A DNA stretch of 64,000 nt from Euzebyella marina (GCF_014855515.1 NZ_JACYFK010000001.1:1860001-1924000), one strand, 5' to 3'. Numbered from the stretch's first letter, positions 29,001 through 36,687 are shown. Notes: a model not told the origin generated them from the sequence alone. Numbers and translations: made by a program.

Positions 29001-29096
29001 AATTTGCTTCCAAAGACTGTCATAAGAGTTGCCGCTTTGAGAATGGGCCATATGTGAAAAAAGTAGGGTCATCAATATGAATGATAGTTTCTTCAT
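23058..29096 (-). CDS. Alpha-2-macroglobulin family protein with thioester motif
   Basis: The 2012-residue product starts with a signal peptide (MKKLSFILMTLLFSHMA, cleavage near HSQ) and has no lipobox cysteine. After a helical N-terminal region of about 400 residues come the macroglobulin domains: an MG-domain signature DRSIYRPGQPLYFKG near residue 590, and the A2M segment ETAFFYPHLQTDKEGNVSF near residue 1245. The thioester motif CNEQ starts at C1468, with an alpha-helical domain after it. Such proteins trap or inhibit peptidases in the periplasm. No penicillin-binding protein gene, the frequent partner of bacterial homologues, is next to it. Coverage appears complete. Confidence 0.93.
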   Translation of the reverse strand: MKKLSFILMTLLFSHMAHSQSGNSYDSLWKQIEKLETQDLTQSALKVAQTIQEKAKKESNTAQTVKSLLFISKYAMVLEENAQFNIVEDFKKEIENTDSPTKNILHNYLANLYWQYLQQNRYRFYGRTEIITRVEQNDFRTWDVATLFSEINYHFQESLKNEELLQNSPLKTYETLLSKQENSEKYRPALFDLLAHNALDFYETSENSINQPAYKFEISDEGLLCEAYDFTQKELVAKDSTSLQLTALQTYQDLIKFHFQDPEPFALTHVDIDRLKFTLQNAVFENKNEIYIEVLKNTAESLKHHEVSALYRYEIAQQLHNEGNSYDPKNQGEVQWKQKEALQICEEVIANYPDSYGAEKCKALQSQIQAQSLQLTTEKFLPINQTARLLVNYKNVDGLQLSAHAVSAQELEQLNKIHPQEKRLAFVQNLKSIMSWSADLKNERDFQQHGIEVKIPPMPNGRYLLLARPSSKKNETFAYSELQVTDLAIVETKNNTETTYQLIDRNNGQPVKGAEVKISYLKNYNKPRKQVTEVTNELGLVTISLANENWSSVKIEVDSQGEKAVFGDYYVSEKYINYNSPKDNSCFLFTDRSIYRPGQPLYFKGIATTNTKESSKVLPNTVVTVELIDVNGQAIGSQKLKTNEFGSFSGEFALPSSVLTGDFSLQVDSEAVNLDGYASFSVEEYKRPKFETSFNPVKETFQVNDSITVTGKAQSYAGSNITQAKVSYRVKRVVNLPRWYSWSWPRYPISEQEIVHGETETDANGKYSITFRAIPDLSISKEALPTFEYEITTDVTDINGETQSTSQTVKVGYHSINAQIQVAENLQKDQKTTNLTINTTNLNGEFVPVKGIIKIYKLSAPNYVLRQRPWPAPDYQNWNKEDFKELFPHDAYKNEQDFRNWPLGKVVKELNFDTEKTTEIQLEGIQKWPSGKYLLQLETKDKFGNEVKDKAFTTLHSEKDKVLADNQLFDISTDQENYEIGDTAEITLSSNADHLSVSVFVEKDGKKVDERIITLNGNSKTFKVKIDEADLGGFAINYTYAAYNSFESGSLQISVPYPKTDLEIETLTFRDKIAPGSEETWSFKIKGPNGDQISSELLASMYDASLDAFRPHSWSFSPLYRPIYYSQSYANAYTSFGSGSFRTHLDNTIYNYKVQSFDSFNFFGLYFGGAQNRPYGTMTLRRSAPMTAMDAEADMAGQALEEVVQVGQSPKKEKSTVENASEPSSEEKEGPSVVSARTNLQETAFFYPHLQTDKEGNVSFSFTSPEALTRWKLQLLAHTKNLNSTVTSMETLTQKELMVIPNAPRFLREGDEIQISTKIANLTNQSLSGSVYIELTDAVNGKDLTPQLLAGTTERNFKVDSSGNTQASWRLQIPEGLQAVQYKIVAKAGDYSDGEQNLLPVLTNRMLVTETLPMWVKGNETKKFELTKLKENSSSSLEHHKLTLEVTSNPAWYAVQALPYLMEYPYECNEQIFSRFYANTLASHIINSNPRMKNVFEQWKGTGALKSNLEKNEELKSLLIQETPWLRDAQSESEQKKRIALLFELNNLKAQQTTTLAKLVQNQKASGAWAWFQNGPDNRTITQHIVTGLGHLKKLQVAFAFEQSNLESSIQRAFQYLDDEFVEEYERMKKHSTDLEKNHLSQSQIHYLYMRSFFNDYKTSVKVEKTMDYYWSQAEKYWTKQSLYSKGMLALALSRHGNHKTAQLILRSLKENSVFNEELGRYWKNNTASWHWYQAPIETQSLLIEAFEEITKDTQTVDELKIWLLKNKQTNQWATTKATTEAIYSLLLSGSDWVSVTDAVEVTVGNKTIDPSQLENVKTEAGTGYFKTSWEPSEIQPEMAQVEMTKKGDGISWGALYWQYFEDLDKITSAETPLKLKKQLFLKTNTDTGEKLSEITNSTNLKVGDLVRIRIELCSDREMEFVHMKDMRAAGFEPVNVLSSYKWQDGLGYYESTKDASTNFFFDRLPKGVFVFEYDLRVNNAGEFSNGITTVQSMYAPEFSSHSEGNRVKVEQ

Positions 29097-29283
29097 GCGA
29101 ATAAATTTACGGGATAAAGTTGCTCAAAATCGATGCCAATCAGAATTCATAATGAGCGAACGGTGCGATTTGGTTAGGGAAATTGGCCTGTAAGTTAGCG
29201 CATAGCGACAATCATGAACAGACCGAAAATTAAATGAGTTAAGAAAAAGGGCAAATAAACTCATTAGAGCACAACCGAGGGTT
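29097..29283. other. Intergenic leader region upstream of the alpha-2-macroglobulin gene
   Basis: No open frame or RNA motif was recognised here. It probably holds the minus-strand promoter for the gene ending at 23058, but no clear TAnnTTTG box was found on that strand. Confidence 0.5.
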
Positions 29284-29291
29284 TAGTTTTG
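29284..29291 (+). promoter_or_regulatory. Candidate -7 box (TAGTTTTG) before a 31-codon reading frame
   Basis: TAGTTTTG matches TAnnTTTG and ends 26 bases before the ATG at 29318. No -33 element was seen, so this is weak on its own. Confidence 0.35.
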
Positions 29292-29317
29292 CCTTAAACA
29301 TAAATCCCCCCGATACA

Positions 29318-29413
29318 ATGAATAATCATTTTTTAGATACTTGGGCTTCTTCGCTAAAATCAACTTTCGTTTTACTCTTCTTACTTATCTCGTTACTTTT
29401 CATAGCGTCATAA
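29318..29413 (+). CDS. Possible 31-residue single-helix membrane protein
   Basis: The frame ATG to TAA codes for 31 residues: a short polar start (MNNHFLDTWASSLKS) and then a pure hydrophobic stretch of about 15 residues (TFVLLFLLISLLFIA). It is preceded by a TAGTTTTG promoter box and its stop lies 2 bases from the convergent SDR stop, i.e. packed as real genes are. The counts are small, so chance cannot be excluded. The function is unknown; small membrane peptides often modulate larger membrane proteins. Confidence 0.4.
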   Translation: MNNHFLDTWASSLKSTFVLLFLLISLLFIAS

Positions 29414-29415
29414 AC

Positions 29416-30201
29416 CTATAAACTCTTAAGCAATCCGCCATCTATCGGAATTTGGGTGCCCGTTATGTATGCGGCATTTTCAGAGGCTAGAAAAGTGGTT
29501 AAATACCCATATTCTTTCGGGTCTCCAATGCGTTTAACAGGAACCTTTTCTTCCATGTCGGCCCTGACCTCACTCTGATCTATGCCAAGTTGTTGTGCTT
29601 TTTTGGCATTGAGCTGAGATATTCTTTCCGTATCAAAATAACCCGTTAGAACACTGTTTACCGTTATGTTAAAGCTTCCCACATCAGAAGCCAATGATTT
29701 GGCCCAGGTTACTACGGCGGCACGTATTGTATTTGATAGTGCTAGGTAGGAGAGAGGCTCCTTTACCGACACTGAAGCTACGTTGATAATTCGGCCCCAT
29801 TTGTTTTCTTTCATCTTTTGCAAAGCCAATTCTGTGGTAAAAACTACCGATTTAAACAGGAGGTCAAAGGCTTGTTGGTAGTCGTCGGTATTTTTCTCTA
29901 ACGTATTTCCGGCAGCAGGCCCTTGGGTGTTGTTTACTAATATGTCTACGGAGTTGTTCGCAAAATATTGGGAAATCGTTTTCTTATATCCTTCCAAATC
30001 TGAAAAATCAACTTTTAAAAATTGATGCGATTGTCCTTGGTCTGTGGGTAACTCGGAAACGATTTGGGCCAATTTATCTGCACTACGTGCCATTAGGGTA
30101 ACACTGGCACCGCTTTCGGCCAATTGTTGTGCTATAGCTTTACCAATACCACCACTACTACCACCAACCAAAGCTTTTTTATTTATAAGGGATATCTTCA
30201 T
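29416..30201 (-). CDS. Short-chain dehydrogenase/reductase family protein with atypical active site
   Basis: The 261-residue product has the Rossmann nucleotide loop LVGGSSGGIGKAIA, the NNTQG element (NNAG equivalent) and VNSVLTGYFDTERI as in classical SDRs. At the position of the catalytic YxxxK, however, it reads YLALSNTIRAA: the expected Lys is absent and the Tyr is one position off. It may use another mechanism or have lost reductase activity. The cupin gene starts 15 bases upstream of this start on the same strand, giving a two-gene operon. Substrate unknown. Confidence 0.85.
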   Translation of the reverse strand: MKISLINKKALVGGSSGGIGKAIAQQLAESGASVTLMARSADKLAQIVSELPTDQGQSHQFLKVDFSDLEGYKKTISQYFANNSVDILVNNTQGPAAGNTLEKNTDDYQQAFDLLFKSVVFTTELALQKMKENKWGRIINVASVSVKEPLSYLALSNTIRAAVVTWAKSLASDVGSFNITVNSVLTGYFDTERISQLNAKKAQQLGIDQSEVRADMEEKVPVKRIGDPKEYGYLTTFLASENAAYITGTQIPIDGGLLKSL

Positions 30202-30216
30202 AATCTAATCTGGAAT

Positions 30217-30534
30217 TTATTTGTATTCTTCACGTACGGGACTAAACACGTCCATTAGTTTGCAGGGCGTTATGGCTTTACCGCTATGAACGGCAAATGA
30301 CGGAATAACAACGACATCGTTAGTTGTGTAAATTTTAGTAACGCCATCAACCGTAAATTCAAACTCACCCTCCAATACTTGCATCACTTGTTCATGCTTG
30401 TGTGAATGCTCTGGAACTTGAGCACCTTCTTCCACATTCCAATATGCGATGGAGAGTTTTTCACCATGAATCATTTTGGCGTGGTAGCCCGGCATAATTT
30501 CTTTTACAGGTATGTGGTCGACGTTCAAATGCAT
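30217..30534 (-). CDS. Cupin domain protein
   Basis: The 105-residue product is one small cupin barrel. Motif 1 is [20 protein letters not shown], with His residues and a Glu for metal binding, and motif 2 is [18 protein letters not shown] with the last His. It lacks a signal peptide and is probably cytoplasmic. It is the first gene of a two-gene operon with the atypical SDR downstream, suggesting both act on the same small metabolite; the reaction is unknown. Confidence 0.87.
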   Translation of the reverse strand: MHLNVDHIPVKEIMPGYHAKMIHGEKLSIAYWNVEEGAQVPEHSHKHEQVMQVLEGEFEFTVDGVTKIYTTNDVVVIPSFAVHSGKAITPCKLMDVFSPVREEYK

Positions 30535-30581
30535 AGCTAAGTTTTATGCAACTAAGATACGTGAATGCCCTACCAAAAACG

Positions 30582-30617
30582 AAAAACCCCAACGATATTA
30601 TCGCCGGGGTCTTTTTA
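30582..30617 (-). terminator. Rho-independent terminator at the end of the T9SS-linked operon
   Basis: A stem ACCCC / GGGGT with an inner CGAT / ATCG pairing and small mismatches is followed, on the minus strand, by T-rich sequence (TTTTTCGTTTTT). It begins 16 bases after the stop of the OmpA-like gene at 30633. Confidence 0.75.
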
Positions 30618-30632
30618 AGCATGACTAAATTT

Positions 30633-32792
30633 TTAGTTCCATTGAACGACTACCAGTTCGCAGCGACGGTTCCACTCATGGTCTTCTTCGGTACAACTGT
30701 TTTCTGTATCGCAATGGACGATGGGTTGCGATTCTCCGTACCCTTTTGAGACGACTCTTGAACTGTCAATTCCATTTTTGACCAAGTACTCCTTTGCGGC
30801 ATCGGCCCTTTTTTGTGATAGTTCGCGGTTGTAATTGCTATTACCTCGTATGTCGGTGTGGGTGCCTATTTCTAGCACCATACCTGGGTGGTCTTTCATT
30901 ATTTTCACCACCTTATCCAAACGGGCCCTGGTTTCCCTTCTCAAATACCACATGCCATAGTCAAAATGGATTTCACCGGTTTGTAGAAGGGTACGCTCTT
31001 TATCTTTTACGATACCTTCTTCTTGAGCAATGATTTTTTCTATTTCTTTTCTTCTTTGCTGCTTGGCCTTCTCTTTAGCTATCGCCTGTTTTTCTTTTTG
31101 TTCCGCCTCTTTCTGAAGGCGCACTTTTTCTTTTCTAAGTTTTTCTTGCTCGGCCTTAAGCTCTAATTCTTTTAATCGTTTGGCCTCAGCAATTGCTTTT
31201 TTTTCTGCCTCCTCCTTTTCTTTTTGAAGGGCGATAGCCTCTTGCTTGGCAATCTCCTCTTCTGATAACAATGAGAGCGAAGCATCTTTTACCGCTTTTC
31301 GCTCTTTATCTGTTACGACGGTTTTAGAGGCTGTTTCGTACCCTGCTTTTGTCGCCGTAATTTTATAGTTCGATGCGCATTCTACCGAAAATTTAAAGGA
31401 TCCATCCGATGAGGTTGAAATACTTTCAATTGAAGCTGTTACTGAGTTTACCAGTTCTACCTTGGCATTTGCTAATGGTTGATTGGTGGTCTTGTCTGTA
31501 ATGATGCCTGCAATGAATTGCATACAATCCTCTATAACCAAAGGTTTGGCTTCTTTAAAAGAATAGATATCATCACTTCCTTTGCCTGAAGGTCTGTTGG
31601 AAGAGAAATAACCGCTTTTTCCGTCGGTGTTTAGGGCCAATGAAAAGTCGTCATAGCCACTGTTTACCGGAAACCCTAAGTTGTTTGGTTTTTGCAATTC
31701 TCCATCCTTTACTTCCGATTTAAAAATATCTAAAAGTCCATACCCAGGATGCCCATTGGAGGCGAAATATAGGTTGCCCTCAGCATCTATATGCGGAAAC
31801 TGCTCTTTTTTGTCGGTATTGATGTTAGCTCCCAAGTTGACGGGGTTGCCATAACCGTCTTTTTGAATGTCAACATAGTATAGGTCAAAACCTCCTTGCC
31901 CACCTTCACGATCTGACGAGAAATAGAGTTTGGTTTCATCTGGACTTAGTGCAGGATGCTCTGTTGAAAAGTCTTTTCCGTTAAAAGGAAGCTCTTCAAT
32001 ATTCTTCCATTCGTTCTCTACCCATTCCGCTTTGTAAAGCATTAGATGACTTATTTTTTCATCTGTTTTATGTTTGCTGTTTCGGGTAAAATAAATGGTC
32101 TTTCTGTCCTTTGTTATGGCAAAAGTGCCTTCGTGTAAATTGGTATTTATTCTTTTAGAAAAGCTTTTACTTATGGTGTCACCTAAAGTTAATTGCCCTA
32201 AGGGATGACTGTAAAGATCTAAATAGCTTTGATTGTTCCATCGGTACAACTTAGACAGCATTTGATCACTTTTCTTAGAGGCCGCATAAATTAATAAGGA
32301 ATCAACCACTGCCGCACCAAATTCTGATGATTCGGTATTCAAGGCAAGGCTTTCGATTTCAAAACGGTCGCCAATTGCCGCTATGTTATCAAGATAGGTT
32401 CTCTGAGTCTTAACTAGTGAAGCCTTTTCAGGGTGCCTATCTTTGCTGTAATGGGCAATTAATGCATCGTCTGCCTGCTCGTGCTCACCAATTGCTTTTA
32501 AAGACTGGCTGAGTTTGAAGTAGTAAGAATCATTCAACTTATCACCATAGTGATTTGCTAAATATTGGTACCAGCGAGCAGCGGATTTCATCTGAAAAGT
32601 ATGGTAATACGAATCTGCGAGGTTTTTAATCAGTTGCGAACTTTTGTTTTTTGGCAAGAGTTCTTCGTACAACGGAATGGCATCTGCATAATAGGCCCTG
32701 CTAAAATACAGGTCGGCTCGCTTGATATCTGCCTGGGCGCATACACTTTTAAAAGAACCCAGAACCATTAGTAAGAACAATAACTTCTTCAT
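30633..32792 (-). CDS. OmpA family protein with TPR, PD40 and carboxypeptidase-regulatory-like domains
   Basis: The 719-residue product starts with a signal peptide (MKKLLFLLMVLGSFKSVCAQ), so the Met at 32792 is preferred over an earlier one at 32831. It then has a helical tetratricopeptide-like region, several PD40/WD40-like repeats (HPALSPDETKLYFSSDRE and similar), a carboxypeptidase-regulatory-like beta domain, a long charged coiled coil, and a C-terminal OmpA peptidoglycan-binding domain (LEIGTHTDIRGNSNYN). This architecture matches PorE-type proteins of the type IX secretion system. It is the last gene of a three-gene operon with porP/sprF and a T9SS cargo gene. Confidence 0.88.
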   Translation of the reverse strand: MKKLLFLLMVLGSFKSVCAQADIKRADLYFSRAYYADAIPLYEELLPKNKSSQLIKNLADSYYHTFQMKSAARWYQYLANHYGDKLNDSYYFKLSQSLKAIGEHEQADDALIAHYSKDRHPEKASLVKTQRTYLDNIAAIGDRFEIESLALNTESSEFGAAVVDSLLIYAASKKSDQMLSKLYRWNNQSYLDLYSHPLGQLTLGDTISKSFSKRINTNLHEGTFAITKDRKTIYFTRNSKHKTDEKISHLMLYKAEWVENEWKNIEELPFNGKDFSTEHPALSPDETKLYFSSDREGGQGGFDLYYVDIQKDGYGNPVNLGANINTDKKEQFPHIDAEGNLYFASNGHPGYGLLDIFKSEVKDGELQKPNNLGFPVNSGYDDFSLALNTDGKSGYFSSNRPSGKGSDDIYSFKEAKPLVIEDCMQFIAGIITDKTTNQPLANAKVELVNSVTASIESISTSSDGSFKFSVECASNYKITATKAGYETASKTVVTDKERKAVKDASLSLLSEEEIAKQEAIALQKEKEEAEKKAIAEAKRLKELELKAEQEKLRKEKVRLQKEAEQKEKQAIAKEKAKQQRRKEIEKIIAQEEGIVKDKERTLLQTGEIHFDYGMWYLRRETRARLDKVVKIMKDHPGMVLEIGTHTDIRGNSNYNRELSQKRADAAKEYLVKNGIDSSRVVSKGYGESQPIVHCDTENSCTEEDHEWNRRCELVVVQWN

Positions 32793-32793
32793 A

Positions 32794-33738
32794 TTAATAA
32801 AATCTGGGGGATTTGTCATAGCCTTTGCCAAGACCTAAAAGGTCAAGGTCAAAAAGCACGAATATTTCGTGGGAACCAGAACTATAATCGCTCAAGTTCG
32901 ATAAGGTATAATCATAGGCATAGCCAATTCTCAAAGACGGAAGCACGGCAATATTGAACATGGCACTTACCGAATCTTCCAAACGATAAGAGAGTCCGCC
33001 TTCAATACGGTCATAAAAAAGGGCATTAAGCGAAAAGTCTACCGTTAGCGGAGCACCTTCAACTATTTTTGCCAATACCGAAGGTTTCAGTTTGATATCG
33101 CTATTGAGTTCATAAACGTAACCGGACATAGCGAACAAGTGTATTTTTTCAGAACCTATTCGGTTGATACCATCCCTGTTTTCCAAGTGTTTTGAAGTGA
33201 GTAAATTGGGAGCTGAGAGCCCGAAATAGAATTGCTGCCTGTTATAAAAAGCGCCCACACCAATATTAGGGTAGGTGTTGTTCAGATTCTCGTTGAACGC
33301 TTGGTCATCTTGAAATTCCGGCAGCATAAAACCATTGAAATTGGTCTCAAAGGTGGTGAACCCTCCTTTTAAGCCTAAAGAGAGGTTGCTCTTTTCAGTA
33401 AGTTTTAAGATATAGGCAAAATCAGCATAAATGTTGTTTTCCTTTAAGGCGCCATCGCCAATCTCATCCTTAACTAGTGAGAGACCCATTTCTATATTGG
33501 AACTTACCGGGGCATGTGCAAAAAAGGTCAAAGTCTCGGGGGCGCCCACGGCATTCTTCCATTGCGAACGGTACAGGCCTCCAAAATTCAGACGGCCCAA
33601 GTCATTGGTCGTATAGGCCGGGTTAACCACGCTCATGTTATACATGTATTGCGTGTATTGCGGATCTTGCTGTGCAAACGCCCATGACTGTGCGAGAATC
33701 AAGAGGCCAACTATCTTTATGATGTGTTTTTTAAACAT
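32794..33738 (-). CDS. Type IX secretion system membrane protein, PorP/SprF family
   Basis: The 314-residue product has a signal peptide followed by QDPQYTQYMYNMSVVNPAY, the diagnostic N-terminus of the PorP/SprF family, and then an outer-membrane beta-barrel. These proteins partner with large type B T9SS substrates (SprF with SprB in gliding bacteria) and help their export or surface placement. It lies between the cargo-like gene and the OmpA-like gene with 1- to 20-base gaps, so it is clearly part of one operon. It may be specific to that cargo. Confidence 0.93.
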   Translation of the reverse strand: MFKKHIIKIVGLLILAQSWAFAQQDPQYTQYMYNMSVVNPAYTTNDLGRLNFGGLYRSQWKNAVGAPETLTFFAHAPVSSNIEMGLSLVKDEIGDGALKENNIYADFAYILKLTEKSNLSLGLKGGFTTFETNFNGFMLPEFQDDQAFNENLNNTYPNIGVGAFYNRQQFYFGLSAPNLLTSKHLENRDGINRIGSEKIHLFAMSGYVYELNSDIKLKPSVLAKIVEGAPLTVDFSLNALFYDRIEGGLSYRLEDSVSAMFNIAVLPSLRIGYAYDYTLSNLSDYSSGSHEIFVLFDLDLLGLGKGYDKSPRFY

Positions 33739-33758
33739 GTAATCGGTTTTTTAGAAGG

Positions 33759-36638
33759 TTAGCGGTTGAGGTATAACCTTCCTTGAATTGGTTGGTGGCC
33801 ATCTTTGTTGTAGTTAATAACGTAGAAATAGACCCCGTTCGGAGCGGTTTTTCCTCCTTCAGAACCATCCCAAGCCGGGTTGGAGCGGTCTCCTTTAAAG
33901 AGTGAAGCGCCATATCTATTCAGGATTTCCAAGGTGAAATCAGGAAAAATAATTTCTATGTTGGGAACAAAAAATGTATCGTTTCTGCCATCGGCATTCG
34001 GTGAAAACCCATCAGGAATAAAAAACCCGTAATCTTCGGGGTCGCAATTGGTAAGGTCTACCGTAACGGCCATTCTTTCGGGGTTCATACAACCGGTATC
34101 AGGGTTGAAGCTTACGGCGTAATACGTTGTTTCCGATTGTAAAAGTGTTTGGTCATCAAGCGGATTACCTTCTTCGGGTGTGTCATACCAAAGCACTTCA
34201 TAAGGGTTGTCTCCCTCTATCGTACGCAGGTCGTAAATAGTTGGGTTATCTAAACCGCAAAGTGCGATGGTACTAAAAGCCAGGGAAACTGGTTCCAATC
34301 CGTATACGGTAGGAATTATTTCTACCCTCTCTGTACTACTACAACCGGTCGATTCGGTATTGGCGGCAAAATAGCTGGTGCCATCGACCAGAAGGGTGCT
34401 ATTGTCCAAGGGGTTGCCTCCGGTAGCATTGTCGTACCATGTTACCGTACCATTTGCAGAAACCGATGGGTTCAGTTCTAAAACGGTTGCTTGTTCAGAA
34501 GCGCAGAAGGTAGGATTTGTATTTAAGGCGGATGGTCCCTCGGGATTGGATAGGGTGGTAATCACCCTTATTCTATTGGATCCCTCGCAATTATTGTTGG
34601 GGTCTGTATTCGAGATAAAATAATCTTCTCCATCTACCAATTCCGTATCTAATGGTAATATGTCCATATCGGACTCGGTAGCATAAAAGAGGATTTCCCC
34701 GTTGGCAGTTACTTGAATATCGGCTAAAGAAGGTGGATTGCTAGCAAAATCACTAAGACAGAAATTTTGATTGAGTTCGGCTATAGGTAAGGCTGGTATT
34801 CCTTCAATAGCGAAATTTTCACTTTCTTCAAATTCAAAAGTCGTTCTACAGGCGGTGGTATCGTCTTGTGTACTTCTCACACTAACGGTATAGTTTCCTT
34901 GCTCTAATGATGCAACGTCCAAATCGTAAGATGCCGTACCACCCTTAAAATTGATAGTGTTTTCCAATACCACCTGACCTGAGCTTTGGCTAACAACATC
35001 ATAGGTGATGTCATAACTCCCATCCGCAAGATTGGGTGCGTCAATTTGGACCTCGATTTGTGTTGCGTTACATGAATTATCAACCAGCAGGTCAAGAACT
35101 ATATCAGCAGGAGGTGGAATTACCGTAAAACTTGTAGTGATATCGCAGCCGAGGGTAAATCCGCTTTGAACCGTTAAAGAAATATCGTACGAACCTGCTT
35201 CCGGTAGTTGCAAAGCTGGAATCTCAAAGCTTCCATTTCCAGAATTGAAAGCAACATCCGAGATACTGAAATTCGACTCAATACCATCGGTATCGGTAAT
35301 TGTATAATCGACATTATAACTTCCGTTAGCTAGACTTAAAGAAGCATCATGAATATTGGTAAGGGAAATAGGTACGTCAGAACCCAAGCAGCTATCGGTA
35401 GCTGTGGCATTAGGGTCTGTAACAATAAAATCTACAGGTGGTACTTGAATGTCAGGGCATACTTCGGCACCTAAAGATTCTATTGAAATGGTAACAATCT
35501 CGTTCATCGGTACCGTGCTTGCGTCAATATCAAAATAACCCGTACCATCATTTGCCAGTACTATTGATGTGGTAGCGCTAAAAGTTCCACTAAGGGAGGA
35601 TAATGAATAGTTGCCCCCGTAGGTGCCATCACTTATAAGGGTCGTATTGTAAGAACTTAGTTCAACTCTATAGGTATTTGGGCCAGAACAGAAATTAGTA
35701 GCCTCCATCGTTCCTTGCAAGGTGGGCAAAATGATAATATCTACAGATGTCTGACTGATGGTACAAACGGCATGTGAAGGGTACACCGTATAGGTGAAAG
35801 TATAGGTGCCGGGTCCGTTATTGTCCCTTATGGCCTGAACGTCTACCGTACTATCGGTCAAATCATCTAATTGATTAGTGGAAGGCCCTTCTGACCAAGT
35901 ACCATTGATATCCTCATCAACCAGCAGCGTATTGAGGTCATAATTGGTCATTGACGAAAGGTCGTCAGAGGTGCATACGGTCAACGCTGAGCCAACCCCA
36001 GAGTTGGCCGGTCTTTGTACTTCTAAAATGAGGCTAACCTGTCTGCTAGGGCACGTGCCTACCGAAGGTACGGTATGGGTGAATTCATAAATTCCTACAC
36101 CGGCATCAGCAGCATTGAAAAAGTTTTGTGTAAGATGGTCTCCGGCACCAGGTGTTACAGCGGCCCAAGACCCATTGAAATCTTGAAATTTGCCCTCTGT
36201 TTCATCACCGATAAAGCTATGAAGGTTTACAGCGGGGTCGTCGCCACAGGCATCGGCACTTCCGTCGATATTGTCCTCGCCGGGGTAACCCCCAAGAATG
36301 ACCGTAACAACGGCCGATTCCCCACAATTATCATTGGTATAGGTAAACTCGTGAAACCCTGAATTCTTTACATCCCAAAGGTTTACGATACCCGTATTCC
36401 TATCCAAGGCAAAAAAGTTAGCTGGGTCATTGGTAGACCAAGATCCTCCGAGGGTAGGGGTGCCGCCTAATTGCGCGAATAAATCAAAGGTTTTGTTATT
36501 CTCATCGGAATCTTTATTACAAACGGTTACCGAGTTATCGGTTCCCGCACATTGAGAATACATTTCAGAAGTGAAGAGAACTGCCAGTAAAAGCAATATG
36601 CCATTTACCAAGAATCTCTTCTGCTGTAGGTTTGTCAT
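33759..36638 (-). CDS. Large secreted protein with a type B T9SS sorting (gliding-motility C-terminal) domain
   Basis: The 959-residue product has a signal peptide (start MTNLQQKRFLVNGILLLLA, cleavage near MYSQ), repeated Ig-like or bacteroidal surface beta-domains with Cys pairs, and a C-terminal domain of about 85 residues beginning FIPDGFSPNADGRNDTFFVP and ending in GRLYLNR. That end is the CHU_C/type B sorting domain of T9SS cargo. It is probably a surface-exposed adhesin-like protein exported through the neighbouring PorP/SprF. The Met at 36638 is preferred over 36668 because it begins the signal peptide and lies downstream of the TACATTTG promoter box. Confidence 0.9.
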   Translation of the reverse strand: MTNLQQKRFLVNGILLLLAVLFTSEMYSQCAGTDNSVTVCNKDSDENNKTFDLFAQLGGTPTLGGSWSTNDPANFFALDRNTGIVNLWDVKNSGFHEFTYTNDNCGESAVVTVILGGYPGEDNIDGSADACGDDPAVNLHSFIGDETEGKFQDFNGSWAAVTPGAGDHLTQNFFNAADAGVGIYEFTHTVPSVGTCPSRQVSLILEVQRPANSGVGSALTVCTSDDLSSMTNYDLNTLLVDEDINGTWSEGPSTNQLDDLTDSTVDVQAIRDNNGPGTYTFTYTVYPSHAVCTISQTSVDIIILPTLQGTMEATNFCSGPNTYRVELSSYNTTLISDGTYGGNYSLSSLSGTFSATTSIVLANDGTGYFDIDASTVPMNEIVTISIESLGAEVCPDIQVPPVDFIVTDPNATATDSCLGSDVPISLTNIHDASLSLANGSYNVDYTITDTDGIESNFSISDVAFNSGNGSFEIPALQLPEAGSYDISLTVQSGFTLGCDITTSFTVIPPPADIVLDLLVDNSCNATQIEVQIDAPNLADGSYDITYDVVSQSSGQVVLENTINFKGGTASYDLDVASLEQGNYTVSVRSTQDDTTACRTTFEFEESENFAIEGIPALPIAELNQNFCLSDFASNPPSLADIQVTANGEILFYATESDMDILPLDTELVDGEDYFISNTDPNNNCEGSNRIRVITTLSNPEGPSALNTNPTFCASEQATVLELNPSVSANGTVTWYDNATGGNPLDNSTLLVDGTSYFAANTESTGCSSTERVEIIPTVYGLEPVSLAFSTIALCGLDNPTIYDLRTIEGDNPYEVLWYDTPEEGNPLDDQTLLQSETTYYAVSFNPDTGCMNPERMAVTVDLTNCDPEDYGFFIPDGFSPNADGRNDTFFVPNIEIIFPDFTLEILNRYGASLFKGDRSNPAWDGSEGGKTAPNGVYFYVINYNKDGHQPIQGRLYLNR

Positions 36639-36653
36639 GGTAGGTCGTTTTAA

Positions 36654-36669
36654 GTTGGATCTCTCCAAC
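36654..36669 (-). promoter_or_regulatory. 5' leader hairpin with GAGA tetraloop before the T9SS operon
   Basis: On the minus strand GUUGGA-GAGA-UCCAAC makes a 6-bp stem closed by a GNRA loop in the short leader between the -7 box and the ATG at 36638. It could steady the mRNA; no regulator is known. Confidence 0.45.
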
Positions 36670-36679
36670 CTACTTGTGG

Positions 36680-36687
36680 CAAATGTA
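36680..36687 (-). promoter_or_regulatory. Candidate -7 box (TACATTTG) for the T9SS-linked operon
   Basis: Minus-strand TACATTTG ends 41 bases before the ATG at 36638. A -33 element was not recognised at the normal distance. Confidence 0.45.
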
